64,000 nt of DNA from Apostichopus japonicus (GCF_037975245.1 NC_092562.1:10145001-10209000), one strand, 5' to 3'. Positions 46,301 through 57,605 are shown, counted from the stretch's first letter. Program-made: numbers and translations. Notes: generated by a model not told the origin, from the letters alone.

Positions 46301-49300
46301 GCGTCCCACAGTTGTCTGATCTGTAGCTGTACCATCGAACCTTGACGTCCAATGAAGAGGCACAGAAACGGTCCGTAACGATTTGCTTGTAGCATTGGTC
46401 ATGGAACATACAACACCTTCAAAGTAGAAATGAAATAAAAATGAAAGGAAATGAATTAAAAATGAAATAAAAATGAAATGCAGTGAAGTGAAGTGGAAAA
46501 AATTGAAATAAATAAAATGGAATGGCATGGAACGGAATGGAATGGAATGGCATGGAATGGCACGGCATGGCATAGCATAGCATGGCATGGCATGGCATGG
46601 CATGGCATGGCATGGCATGGCATGGCATGGCATGGCATGGCATGGCATGGCATGGCATGGCATGGCATGGCATGGCATGGCATGGCATGGCATGGCATGG
46701 CATGGCATGGCATGGCATGGCATGGCATGGCATGGCGTGGCATGGCATGACATGGCAAGGCAAGGTACGACATTGAATGGAATGGAATAGCATGGAATGG
46801 AATGGAATGCAACGGAACGGCAAGGAGTGGAACGGAAAGGAATGGAATGACATGGAATGACATGGCACGGCATGGCATGGCATGGCATGACATATGGCAT
46901 GGCATGGCATGGAATGGAGTTGAAAATGAAGTGACGCTTGGAAAAATCTACAAAATGTCAAATATCAACCTTAGGGATGAGTGAGAGCGGGTGTTGTTAC
47001 TTTATGCAATTCAAGGCAATGTGCGTGATATCTCGATCATAATAACAATATTTAAAATACAATACAATTACGTCATAGTGACAACTGACTACTGAAAATT
47101 AATCGGTAATCAATCTCTCTGCGTCTAAAATAAACCACCAGGTAAACCGATACATTCTCAGAATTTTCATTTGCCTTTTTTTCCATTTTCCTCTTCAATC
47201 TCTCAGAAAGTGCACTTTGGAGAGTCAGCCTTCTCCATTAAAAGAAAGAAGTCTATTGGTGGGCAGAACTAGGTGAATAAATCGGAATTGAATGTATTGC
47301 ACCACTGGCCTCTGAGACAGAGTGTCATGGAGTACAATAAACACTGGACCAGTCCTGTTCGGTTATATTATTGAACCTGCATGGCAGCCCATGTCTAGGT
47401 GGCAGTTCGTTTTTCGGCTATATTTGTGTGTGTAGATATTTCCTTTAAATGAATATGAGAACTTAGGAAATTATCGAACAAGTCTTCGTTAATATTCCGA
47501 TTGTCTTCTTCATCTGGAATCGAACCTCGCCAACTAACGGGGATACTGTAGATTAAGCCCCAATAAAATGTGAAATTTGTAACATTGAATTGACAATTAA
47601 ACCTTTCAACGGATAAAGGATTACCGTTTCGGTCGAAAAGGTCTTAAAAGTACATTTGATTTTTTTTTGCGGGGGGGGGGTGGTGGGGGGGGGGGTTGGA
47701 GGGGAGGGGGGAGAATTATGCAAAATGAAATCACCATTCACTCGAATGTCAGAATTATTCCATAAAATTTGAAGACCGTAACTATCCTTGAGATATGCCT
47801 ACGAAATATAGTACCAATGCTTGAAATGCAGAATTTGCCTAACGATTTAAAAAAAAATGTTTCTAACATCATCAGGCTTACAACTGCAGTTAAAATAAAA
47901 TTGAACTGCAGCCATACATATTTACAAGTTGCATCGCAGAAAATTTATCCAGGGTCCACTGAAATCACCGCAGTAACGATGAATCCACATACAATTGAGA
48001 CTGTTAACAACAAAACTGTATCAACATCGGTAACTTTCAGACCCCCAGAACTAAATGCTTAAAGTGGTGTTTACTAGAGGTTCGATTATTATAAACCGTA
48101 TCCAGCGATTGTGGCAAATCCAACGCAAAAATGCAACACTAAGCTTGTGTTTTCACAAATCAAAGAAACCAGTTAGAAAGGACTGTTTCGTTTTAGTATA
48201 CCACGTTTGACTTGAACAAGGAGCTCAGGAATCTTTTGCCAAAATAAGTCGCTCGGAACTGTCTGGGACGGGGGTTAAAAAGCAGGGTTAAGATGAAGGT
48301 CACCCTGTCGACCCCATGTAAAAAAAAAAACAGATACTAACAAACAGGCATCTTTTAATCTGCTAAACAATTGTGATATTTCAAAAGTAATCAATTTTGT
48401 CAAAGAACCTTATCAATACAAAATTGTCCATAAATCTGCCTGAATTTATGATCCACATGCAAGCAACCGAGGTACTACTTAGTTATTTTCTTTATTCCTC
48501 GAGTAAACAAATATGTCCTCTTATAATGGTTGAGTTTCAGAGAAGGAGAAACTGTCAGACATGGAAATGATAGTTTATTTGTGTTTAGAAAACTCAAGAG
48601 GAGAGCGTTATACTTTCATGACCCCTGAATCCCCTGGTCACATGTAAGCAAAGTCATTTTAAAATGATGAAGGGCAGATGATTTTGTCGTTGGATTGTGG
48701 CATTGAATCACTCTCGGTTGCTTATATGAATTTAACGGAAGATACTTATGGTTGAGTTGTTAGAATTGATTAAAAACAAGGGATTAACATTAACATTTAA
48801 GCATGTACCGAAGAGCCCACGTCCTCATCCGTTTAGCATTAAAGGCATTGAAGACTCGCCCCAAACCGCGTGCCGCGCTCTGAAAAAGTAAACTTTCCGT
48901 TGCTTTCAAATGACGTTTTCTTCTTGTCGCTACAAAATGCAGACAGTAATGAAACATGAAACCTTGTTATCTTTAATCTAGACCTGAGATGTCTACGCTG
49001 CTATGTACACTGTGTTGTGAGTATTGACCGTAGCTGTATGTACTGACTGTACACTAGTGTCTAATTACCGACGGTAGCAAGCTGTGTGTGTATTTTCTGG
49101 GATCGATGGTGGTGTCTAACACTTCTGTTACACCTCATTCGAAACTAGGTCAGATTACCGACATGAGACGTTTCTTTGTGCGCGAGTCTTCATACCCTTT
49201 AAAGAAGCATTCCAGAGATAGGTTATAGCATTGTTTGAAAGGTGAATTTCTTGAAAACCGAAATAGCCTTCTATTTAAGCAGTACTAGCACTTTAATGTT

Positions 49301-50398
49301 AGGACAAAAATGTTCCCCTCCAAAAGACATTCTTTAAAGGGATATACTCACTCGTCGGTAGCGTCTAGAGGTTCCCCTCCTCCGCCAACACCACAGAAAC
49401 AACCATAGTTACCATAATCCAGGATAGGACTTCTGCCAGTTGCGCATTCGATGGTAGTAGCAAACTGCGAAACAAGTCTAGCGGGAGCATGACCTTCCTT
49501 CAGTGCTCGCTGAGCAGACGGTGAGAAAGTGTCCCCATCTTCATCAAAAATGACTGTATGATGATTATGATTATTTTTTTTTATAAATTAAAAAACGAGA
49601 GAGAAACAAAAACAAAACTTGAATAACCAAGTCTCTTGTGTTTTGCATATTGCATATTCATTAATACGTTTGATATTATCGGAGTCCGTTACTCTCTCCG
49701 TGTGTTAAAGAACCATAGCCTCCATTGCCTTCAAATTTGCCAGTTCAGATATCAGCACTCCAGAGAAACAAATTCTAGTCAGCGAATAGAACCTCAAGTA
49801 AAGTACCATCAGCAATAGTTTAGTTACTTTTTTAACGGCGTGTTCCTAAATTGAGACATTATATTTTCAACTTTTACATTTACCTATATCTATATATGGA
49901 AATCAGTTTATAGTGGATCAAAAACTTGCAAAATAGTCCATTTGAAACGTTGAGCACATTACATCGCGCTACAATTCAAGGAAATGAAAATATGCTATAA
50001 AGTCAGAGGTCACCCATGATCAAATTTCAACACGCATTTGATTTTACTGCCACTGTAAAAACAGGTGCACACCGAGGCATTTTATTAGTCGATCAATGTC
50101 TAGGAATAGTTTTTGACGATCCCAGCCTCTAGGAAAGTAGTTTGTAGTTTGGTAACTCAATCAGCAATTTTTAGCATGATAAAATTTCGGGTCCTTCGAA
50201 TGATGACCTTTAAATCTTTCATCGTTTATGCAATTTACTTTGATCTATAGGTTGGGAACGATTATTGTTTATGTCAACGATATATAAATGGAATAACCAT
50301 TTCTGAAGCGAACAATCCTACAACTCACCTTTTCCCAACACAGAAAGAATACATAGTACAACGATGAAACCACACAGACTTCGTTCGATTCCAGCCAT
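41765..50398 (-). CDS. Secreted phospholipase A2 with a long Ala-Pro-Val repeat tail, 4 exons, 653 aa
   Basis: Exons on the minus strand are 50329-50398, 49352-49553, 46280-46416 and 41765-43317, with GT/AG borders and agreeing phases (1, 2, 1). Residues 1-23 are a signal peptide (hydrophobic [14 protein letters not shown]). The calcium-binding loop [11 protein letters not shown] is at 73-83, the active site CCMFHDQCY at 92-100 (His96, Asp97), and [11 protein letters not shown] at 161-171 carries the second catalytic Asp (164). This is the order of secreted PLA2 of the group I/II/V/X type, which hydrolyses the sn-2 ester of glycerophospholipids with Ca2+. The catalytic part ends near residue 195. 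After it come about 430 residues of [16 protein letters not shown] repeats and a unique end, which I do not know from this family. Thr-Pro repeats suggest an extended, perhaps O-glycosylated stalk (inference). All key residues are present, so activity is plausible. Confidence 0.93.
41833..43137. repeat. Coding minisatellite of the PLA2 tail with 468-bp higher-order duplication
   Basis: Nine-base and 18-base units (plus strand GGTGTTACTGGTGCC, GGTTCTACTGGTGCC) are iterated throughout. A rare variant, GCTGCTAGTGCCGCTGG, occurs at 42231 and again at 42699, with the same order of variants around it. That gives a 468-bp (156-codon) higher-order duplication. The opposite strand is also open (a Leu-Val-Pro pattern) only because the units lack stops in that frame. 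Confidence 0.9.
43380..43412 (+). repeat. G-rich tract beside the PLA2 exon 4 acceptor
   Basis: GGTTGGGGTTGGGGGGAGGGG. On the transcribed strand this is a C-rich run 65-95 bases upstream of the acceptor. Confidence 0.6.
44333..45592. mobile_element. Composite hAT-like element in PLA2 intron 3 (1,260 bp)
   Basis: The ends CAGTGGCGTAGCCAAGG and CCTGGCTACCCCACTG are inverted repeats. I find no clean 8-bp target duplication (ACGGTGTG versus ACAACATG). A second inverted pair, GACGTCAATCCTGGGG (about 44703) and GGATTGACGCCCCTGC (about 45397-45412), indicates another element nested inside. Two copies of the shared GCGCGCCAAC module occur (45302-45344 and 45474-45516). Confidence 0.65.
46280..46416 (-). 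CDS. PLA2 exon 3: active site
   Basis: A TTTGAAG acceptor and a TGCA/GTAAGT donor bound 137 bases. It encodes [13 protein letters not shown] and a Cys-containing segment ending in PNVKFTC. Confidence 0.93.
46505..46918. repeat. Pentanucleotide satellite (GGCAT)n / (ATGCC)n
   Basis: The core at about 46578-46735 is nearly pure CATGG repeat at 5-bp period. Both flanks are decayed to AATGG, AACGG and similar. All six frames are open because no 5-mer rotation gives a stop. Repeat-only open frames here are not genes. It begins about 90 bp from the exon 3 acceptor of the PLA2 gene. Confidence 0.95.
48843..49198 (+). mobile_element. TTAA-flanked MITE, copy C (356 bp), PLA2 intron 2
   Basis: The left end AGGCATTGAAGACTCG is inverted at the right (CGAGTCTTCATACCCT). 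TTAA stands at 48839-48842 and 49199-49202. It is closely similar to 18670-19013. Confidence 0.88.
49352..49553 (-). CDS. PLA2 exon 2: propeptide region and calcium loop
   Basis: A CATACAG acceptor and a GACGA/GTGAGT donor bound it. It encodes an acidic N-terminal segment and [17 protein letters not shown]. The intron falls immediately before the CC of the active site, a position common in sPLA2 genes. Confidence 0.92.
50329..50398 (-). CDS. PLA2 exon 1: signal peptide
   Basis: ATG at 50396-50398, 23 codons ([20 protein letters not shown]...) and a GGAAAAG/GTGAGT donor. An AATATATTA element lies about 30 bp upstream on the minus strand and may be a TATA box, implying a very short leader. Confidence 0.85.
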
Positions 50399-50750
50399 AG
50401 TATCATAGGTTTAGTCTGGTATAGCTAATATATTGTGTACGTGTTATACTTGGGTTGTAAGGGTTGTTAATAAGTGTTTACCGTCGTGAGAGAATTATGC
50501 TCCGTACGAACACATCCCTATCGGAAATATCATTTATTGATGATTCATGTGCAAGCTTTAAATTTGCAAGTAGTTACCATGGTAACAGGAAGAGTCTAAT
50601 TAGGGAGCCGCTAATTTTAAGGGGACTATATTAAGGTAATACACAAATTCCTTCCGTTTCTCTACAAACGCATCTGGCATTATGTCAAAAAGAGAAAGAA
50701 TAAAGTTGACGTCATCTACTAAGAATAGTTAATTTTGTAAACACAAATGG

Positions 50751-50925
50751 ACCTGATGTCTCGATCCTATAAGCAGGATCTTCTTCAGGGGTTGAAGAGG
50801 CAGGCCCTCAGCCTCTGAAGAAGATCCTGCTTATAGGATCGAAACATCATCAGGCCCACTTACTTTTACACATTCTCTTACATCGGCTCTTTAATAGATA
50901 AGAAGTTTGCTAACAGTTTTTGTTT
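50751..50925. repeat. Head-to-head pair of the hammerhead-like repeat, copies 2 and 3
   Basis: CTGAAGAAGATCCTGCTTAT followed by AGGATCGAAACATC occurs on the plus strand from 50815, and nearly identically on the minus strand from 50788 down to 50753, with 24 bp between. The plus copy continues into the same body as 3693-3800. Confidence 0.8.
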
Positions 50926-51104
50926 ATTTTAAGAACAGTTAATTAGCACAATTCTCACCAAGCCATGTCATTTGCATTACCGGACAGCGCTTAATCTAAT
51001 AGGTCTGTTTATGTATAGTTATAATCATTAGCAAATAGTGTCCGTATAGGAACCAGTACCAAAAACAAAAAGGGTCTAATAAATACTTAGCAAACTTTCT
51101 CTCT

Positions 51105-51160
51105 CTCCACCCCCCCCCCCTCCACACCTCCCTCTCTCTCAACCTCTTCTCTCTCTTTCG
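51105..51160 (+). repeat. Pyrimidine-rich CT/C tract
   Basis: CTCTCTCC, a run of C, then CTCCCTCTCTCTC. Confidence 0.7.
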
Positions 51161-51297
51161 TATGTTTGTTTGGTTTCATTTGTAGGCCATTGAATTGTAT
51201 ACCAGCTTGGTCGTCTCTAGACTTTGCAATTTTTTTTTTTCGGCGAATTCTGTTTAATCTTCGGAGTCCTTATAAACCATACTTAAATAAATAGTAC

Positions 51298-51362
51298 ACT
51301 ACATGTGATCTGCTACATGTGATCTGTTACGTGTGATCTACGTGTGATCTACATGTGCTCTG
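51298..51362 (+). repeat. Short tandem repeat of CTACATGTGATCTG type
   Basis: About five units of 12-15 bp, each with ACATGTGATCT or ACGTGTGATCT. Confidence 0.8.
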
Positions 51363-51915
51363 TTGCCTCTGCCTGCTCCGTGTCTTCTGTTGCTGTGTGT
51401 TATTTAACGGAGCTGGGAGGGCGTGGTGAGGGGGTGGGTGGGGTGGGGTGGGGGGGGGGAGCGATACAGAACAACAGAACAGTACTCAACATCGGGTGGT
51501 CGTAAAATAGTTGAGGTCGTTCCTTCTGTGATTTTTGTAGGTTTGTGGGCTATACAAACAGACTATGGTCCATTTACCTTATTTTTCCAGAAGTCTATAA
51601 CGGTGAAGTGGAATCCATGGCGTCAAAAATTTGGGACAAAGTTCAACGCAAAATGAAACTTTGTGGAAAATCAGGACATTTGCAGTGCAGTGATCGAGAC
51701 CCTACCCGTACTCGTATTGTAACATAGTTACCTGTGTATCAACTCGTACTCAGTTCTCTGTGGATAATTTTCAATAGTTGAGTGCAGGAATAAATGCAAA
51801 ATTAAGTACTTCCACTCGTACTTACGGCCTTGTGCTCGTACTCGAGTATACTCATTGCAAGGGGAATTCTACTCGTTCTTCAGTCCTTGAGTTGGTAGTC
51901 GTACCCACACAAAAG

Positions 51916-52470
51916 CAGTGTCGGAGCTAGGGGTATTGGTCAGGGGCGGGGGGGGGGCGAGAATGGCCTGTAGGGGCGCTTTCGACACTATCTAAGCGGA
52001 GCGCCACCACAGGTTGGCGCGGAGCGTACACACATTTTTTGAGTAAAGATACTCCCTAGATCGCCGGAAATGACCCTTTCCGGGCCTTGCTAATTTGCAG
52101 AGAAACGAAGAATAAATAGGTGTCATCGCCAAAGTACATGCACTTCATCACAATCTCTGTGGTATCTTTGTTAGTGCTCATGTTTTCGAAAAATATAGAT
52201 CGAAAACCCTGTACAGTTCTTGGAAATAGTTTCGTACAACGGAATTAAGTGCCGATAAATTAAAGACCCCCGTACGTTAGAGCATTTTGTCAGAAAATTA
52301 CACAAACAAATTGTGACAAATGTCAATAGGTAGATGAGAGCGCAAAACAAAGTCAATAATCGCGAATAAGTAAAAAGTGATAAATAGCTGAAAAGGGCGC
52401 CAGCATTCCATTTGAGTCCGTCAGGGGGGGGGGGATCCGCTCCCCTGACTGTGTGGACGCTCCGCCACTG
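51916..52470. mobile_element. hAT-like MITE (555 bp)
   Basis: The ends CAGTGTCGGAGCTAGG and GGACGCTCCGCCACTG are inverted repeats. The flanks CACAAAAG (51908-51915) and TACAAAAG (52471-52478) match at 7 of 8 bases, as an aged 8-bp target duplication would. It contains one inverted copy of the shared GCGCGCCAAC module (51988-52030). Confidence 0.8.
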
Positions 52471-52558
52471 TACAAAAGGGAATTTTACTTGTACTCGTAA
52501 GTCATGCTGTTGTATTCATACTAATAGCCATGCTTTAAGTGCAATTGGTGTTGATGGG

Positions 52559-52755
52559 GGATGGGGTGGAAGAGGGGGGGGGGATTTCGGTTCATTCGTT
52601 GGTAAAAGACTATAAACAAAAGTCTCTAGAATTTGGACTTAGGAGATTGTAAAGGGGGATGGGGTGGAAGAGGGGGGCTTTAGGTTCATTCGTTGGTAAA
52701 AGACTATAAACAAAAGTCTCTAGAATTTGGACCTAGGAGATTGTAAAGGTCCCAA
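52559..52755 (+). repeat. Two-copy tandem repeat, 98 bp
   Basis: GATGGGGTGGAAGAGGGGGG, then TTCATTCGTTGGTAAAAGAC and AAAAGTCTCTAGAATTTGGA, are present twice at 98-bp spacing with few differences, so the duplication is recent. Confidence 0.9.
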
Positions 52756-54954
52756 ACTAACTGACTTTGAATAAAGGGGGTTGACAGTGGACTGACTCGA
52801 TGTGTTAATTATTGAACAAAGGCATAAAGTATTCACAAAAGTTTCGGAAAGGGTTTAAAGACATGCCATTGTTATAGGAATGGGTTTCCTGCTTCGGATG
52901 GATTACCCTGCTTCAGTGCGCCGGTACATCGTGATTTGATTATGACCACGTACGTATAACACGTTCCTGGTAACTTGTAAAGGGACGGGGAGGGGTGGGG
53001 TGTGGTTTTAATAATGGGGGGGGGCAATTAGGGAGTTTGCCCCAAAATGCTGGTATGGTAAAGCTGATACACAAACATGAAACTAAGGAGGTGGACTCAT
53101 AACTTTGGTTTTGTTTGCCTATTGCCCGGGTTGAAGTTTTCAATCGTATCTCGTGTACCCCCATCTTCTAGGCATGACAAAGGACCAAGTGGTTCTATAA
53201 TTTGAACATCATGTACGCTCAAACTGACATTATGAAAGTCAAAAGGCAAGAACAGAAACAAATGGAAAATAGACAAATTGCAGTGGTCGAAGGTTTACTG
53301 AAAAAGTCCTTGACAACAACACACAGCAGCTACAGGGATTCATAAATATGTCACGTTATTGGATGGATCGAGCTTCCTGTTACAATGTCAGTCCTATAAG
53401 ATATGTTCACTGTTATCCTAAATGACCTTTGACATCATGATAACATGATTCGATCACGTGCGAGTTTCCTGAACAGGGGTTAGTAATATCATCTAATGTG
53501 GTATCTATAATGTAAGATACAGCATACCAGCATACAACTACAACAACATCCGCAACCAGAGTCCCCAGAAGGAAAGGGCATGATAAGCCTTTGACCTATG
53601 CTTATATTTTTCCATGACTTCCCACGGCAGTATCGCCAGCGAAAACACAAGCAGAAATCGCAAAATCGTAAAAAGTTGAAGAATAATGGTTGTATCGTTG
53701 TGCCACCAGGCTTGACAATAGAGAAAAGGGCAGTGGCGTGCGCAAGTCCGGTAAAGGGGTAGGGGACAAATTCATTACTTCCCCGACTGACTTAGATAGG
53801 CGTAGTGGCCGAAACCGTTATGGAAAGCGACAGAGGTATAGATTTAGGATTTGATGAAGGAGGCGGTGTGACACTGGGGTCGCTAAAACCATCAATGGGG
53901 GTCTATGGTCCTCCCCCAGACAATAACAATAAAAGTTGAGAAGTCAAAATGGTGCATTCTAAGCCATATTTAGACTATAAATAATGTATATAATTAATAT
54001 AAACACAACGAGGAGGTGTCTTGTACTTCCCAGACTGACTGTAAAAATAATTGCCCGACTGAACGTTTTCTCCCGACTGACGATGGGGGTGGGGAGGGTG
54101 GGGGGGGGAGGTAGGGAGGAGGAGGTGGTCACTGGGAGTCAGGATTCACAGCTGCGGGATCCGGTGTCAATAACGATGGCAACATGCATGGATGAAGCCG
54201 TGAAACTATAACGGTGCACAATGAATATATTAATCGCCGTTTATATGAAGAATGCAAAAACAGGGGCCCAGAAACTGAATATTATAGTCCCTGCGACGTG
54301 GCTAGCGACGTCCCTATGTGCCACAAGTGCAAATCTGACAAATTCGGTCACCAAATCACGCTAAAGACAGTGGATTAGCCAGGATTTACCCCCCCCCCCC
54401 AAAAAAAAACAGGAAATGAAAACGTTTTTAGTATTTCCGATGCCTAAACATATTCACTCTATTGTTCGAAAACTGGTGACAGGAATTTATTTTGTTCCTG
54501 TCACCATTTGTGAGGGCCTATACATGCACACACACGCACACGCACGCACCCACCCACACTGGCCCGCACGATCGCAAAGGTTACTGACTCCGGCCTTCGG
54601 CATAATAACCAAAAAGGAATGGATGTGACATGGAGGACGTTGAAGGCGACTCCGGATTTTTGGGTCCTCACCCAGAAGAAAATAAATTCTAGACGTCAAA
54701 TGGTACTTTTTGATGCTATATTTTGGCTATAATTAAGATCTATGATTATGTCTACAAGAAAGTTTGTTTTAATGACTACTGCTAAGTTTTTGTATCGGTG
54801 GGGGTAAAATAAAGAGGGTGATTGTAAACCCACCGGCCTCCTCTCATATAACGCCAAAAAAAAAAAAAAAAACAGAAATAATCCCTGTATCCGGACCTGG
54901 CGACGTCAAACTGCAATGGGAAGTTTTAACTTCACTAATGTGAGCCGCGTAGCA

Positions 54955-55042
54955 ATTAGACTGCGATGTTATGAAATGAAACGAACAGTGAATTCATGTT
55001 TTGCTTGATAGTAGACATACCGTTGTTTATTAGACTAATGCA
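54955..55042 (+). repeat. Flanking repeat, copy 1 (pair with 59650-59735)
   Basis: GATGTTATGAAAT, GAAACGAACA-like sequence and GTTGTTTATTAGACTAATG recur in the same order at 59650-59735, on the two sides of the nested-repeat block. Confidence 0.6.
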
Positions 55043-55046
55043 AATC

Positions 55047-55260
55047 CAGGCGCGTATCCAGGGGGGCGTTGGGGGCGCGCGCCCCCCGGGTAAGAAAAAG
55101 AGGAGAGAAAAAAGAGAAGAAAAAAAGGGGAAAAGAAGAAAAGGACGAGAGGAAGGAAGGGAAAAGGAAAATAAGAAAAAAAGAAAAAGGAGAAAAGGAG
55201 GGGTAAAGGTAAACGCCAAGACACCGGGAAGAGAAAGAGGAACAGTCATAATTACAGCGC
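55047..55260 (+). repeat. Transposon end with purine tract
   Basis: It starts CCAGGCGCGTATCCAGGGGG, resembling the inverted right end at 58620-58641 (CTGGATGCGCCCCTGG). About 115 bases of nearly pure A/G follow (55090-55205). The sequence after the tract (GGGAAGAGAAAGAGGAACAG) recurs at 56360-56380. Confidence 0.6.
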
Positions 55261-55554
55261 TGATCCCTATTATATACACAGGGTAGCCAGTGACAGATCG
55301 AGGATTACGGAGGGGACGTGCGCCTCACCCTACCTTTTACACCGACAACTCCATTTTTGACGTTTCCATTTTTCATCTCTCACTAATGTATCTATATATG
55401 GTCTATCATAACCAACTGTGGCTGGTCTTGAACTCGACCGAGTCGTCGGGAAACATGACGCAATTTGGGAAGGGGGCGACCGCCCCCCCCGAGCAAATTT
55501 TCTTTATGATATCGCTAGTTATTTTCAAAACAGAAAATGCTTAGATGCAACTTA

Positions 55555-55680
55555 CAAGGCCTGGGAAGTGTCATTTCCAGCGATCTGGGATGCATTTTCG
55601 GCCAAAATGTTCTTGTACGCTTCGCGCGAACTCATGGGGGCACTACGCTTAGGTAGTTTGCCTACAGACTTCGCCCCTCC
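55555..55680 (+). repeat. Shared hAT-associated module, diverged copy
   Basis: GGCCTGGGAAGTGTCATTTC, then GCGATCTGGGA and, at 55613-55658, TGTACGCTTCGCGCGAACTC and ACTACGCTTAGGTAGT. Confidence 0.7.
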
Positions 55681-56476
55681 CTTGGCAAAATACTCGATAC
55701 ACGATTTGTAAAACAAAGAACAGATATAACACCATATCAGTCTCAAAACTGTCGATGTGTGTAGTCAAAGGCGTAGGAGCCCAATTAGATTTTTGGGCTG
55801 TAACGGCAGCAAAATATAACCAAAGTTTTTCGCGCGCTCCGCGCGTTCAACATGTTTATGTCAATATGATATAAGCAAGCATCGGTTATTACATCCAGTG
55901 GCAGAGAAACAGGGGGGTTGGGGGTTTTAACCCCCCACTTTTTGAAGAGGGGGGGGGGTTGGCCCACACAATCAACCCCCTAGTTTTTGCCAGTAATGTT
56001 CTGTTATAGCCTATGTTATGTGCTCCAAATGGCATAATAAATCAAATTATTAAATTTGAAATTGTTAAAGTCATTTCAACCTTTTACCTAGTAGGCTACA
56101 TCAACAATTAACGACCGAAAACCGAGTTAGAATTGACCCACACATTATTTCTAGCCCCTTTCCCCACCTTGCGCATTGGAACTTGTAGCTCATAGCGCTA
56201 ACTTCACCCCACAACAGACATACACAAAATAACGTTTTGTTGCTGTTGAATAGCTTTGGAACTGTATACACTTGCCAACTTCAACGAGGTGAAGGAAGGA
56301 AAAGAAAAAGAAGAAAGAGAGAAAAGGAGAAAAGGATGGAGTAGAAAATACGGCAAGAAAACGGGAAGAGAAAGAGGAATAGTGACAGAATAATTCGAAT
56401 TTGTAAAGCAAACAGCAGACATCACATCCTATCTGTGAGCATGAAAATGGCGTTCCACGATAAACAGCCTCCAAAC

Positions 56477-56991
56477 CATGGGCGCAGATCCTGGTGAGGA
56501 CAGCAGGATGTGTCCCCACCAATTTGTCTTGACCAACAGCTGCATTTCAAGTTCCCCTGTATTGAACTTTGGCGCAGTTTGATCCAGCATTGTGCAAATG
56601 ACATGCAGCAGTTCTCATTTTATTGTATTTTATCCACAGTTGTTAAATATAGGACGGAAATCGCATTTGCGGCAGTCTATATTTGTTTTCTGGGAGAGGA
56701 CCCCAGACCCATCATATACAAAAGTCTACTTGGATTATTTGTCCCCTGATTCATTTTCTGCAGACGCCCATGTAGTATTCTCCAAACTAAATTTCTAAGC
56801 CATGAGATCTAAAACTTAAGGAGGTTTAGGAGCATCATTAGGTCTGGGAAGTGTTATTTCCGGCGATCTGGGAGGTATATTTGCCCAAAAAATCGTACGC
56901 TACGCGCGAACCCATGGTCGCGCTCCGCTTAGATAGTGTCATAGAACAAACACGCGTCTCCACCATTATCCAAGACTGATCTGCGCCCATG
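56477..56991. mobile_element. hAT-like MITE (515 bp)
   Basis: The ends CATGGGCGCAGATC and GATCTGCGCCCATG are perfect 14-bp inverted repeats. The flanks CTCCAAAC (56469-56476) and CTCAAAAC (56992-56999) match at 7 of 8 bases. The shared module is at 56840-56938, near the right end. The open frames inside have no similarity I recognise. Confidence 0.85.
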
Positions 56992-57274
56992 CTCAAAACT
57001 GTCGATGTGTGTAGGGTTCGGTTTCGGAAATATCTGGTATATTTTTATTTCCTTCAACGAAATTTTTTAGTAGCCGTCTGAATTTTCGAAAATTCCCTAA
57101 CCAACATTCTTCATCATACTTTATCATACACTCGTGCAATTTTGACCCGTCTGTTAGGGTTTGAAGGAGGTTTTTCTATATAGGTTGTCCGTAGATGATA
57201 TTTTGTGCAACATTATGGGTATGTTTTGAAGTGAATTTATTCACGAGAATTGTGAATTTTCAAATTCTGAACAG

Positions 57275-57605
57275 TGGGCTGACGGATATTGTGGGCCGCG
57301 ATGAAGAATCACCTACAAAAGCAATGATCCACAGGATATGTGATGAAGTCGAACATGATGTGTGACTGGTGACAATCTTCAAAAAGGTTATAGATGAGAA
57401 AAAAGTATTTGGAAAAAACTTGTTTCTCAAGCAAAAGTGTACATATGGTTGGTCAGTTTCAAGCCCGAGAAGTGCCATTTCCGGTGATCTGGGGGTACCA
57501 AAACCAGAAATTTGCTTGTACGCTGCGCGCCAACCAATGGTGGCGCTCCGCTTAGATAGTAATACGCGCACTCAGGGTTAGAAAATCCTGCATACGCCCC
57601 TCGTT
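57275..57605 (+). repeat. Repeat with shared module, copy 1 (pair with 58310-58645)
   Basis: ATTGTGGGCCGCGATGAAGA, CATGATGTGTGACTGGTGAC and the module TGTACGCTGCGCGCCAACCA (57518) are followed by TTAGAAAATCCTGCATACGC, a transposon-like end. Confidence 0.8.

Noticed and set aside
46226..46984. Long Met-Pro-Cys-His-Ala and Met-Ala-Trp-His-Gly open frames on both strands
   Set aside because: They are frame artefacts of the GGCAT pentanucleotide satellite, which has no stop in any frame. One of them is joined to the true PLA2 exon 3 only in a shifted frame.
47769..48062. 97-codon plus-strand frame ending FRPPELNA
   Set aside because: It looks somewhat protein-like in its second half, but it is antisense to PLA2 intron 2, lacks a supported acceptor and matches no family I know. 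It may be a decayed mobile-element fragment.
55090..55210. Lysine/arginine/glutamate-rich open frame as a basic protein
   Set aside because: A purine tract necessarily encodes Lys, Arg, Glu and Gly. No homology and no conserved frame in the related copy at 56285-56400.
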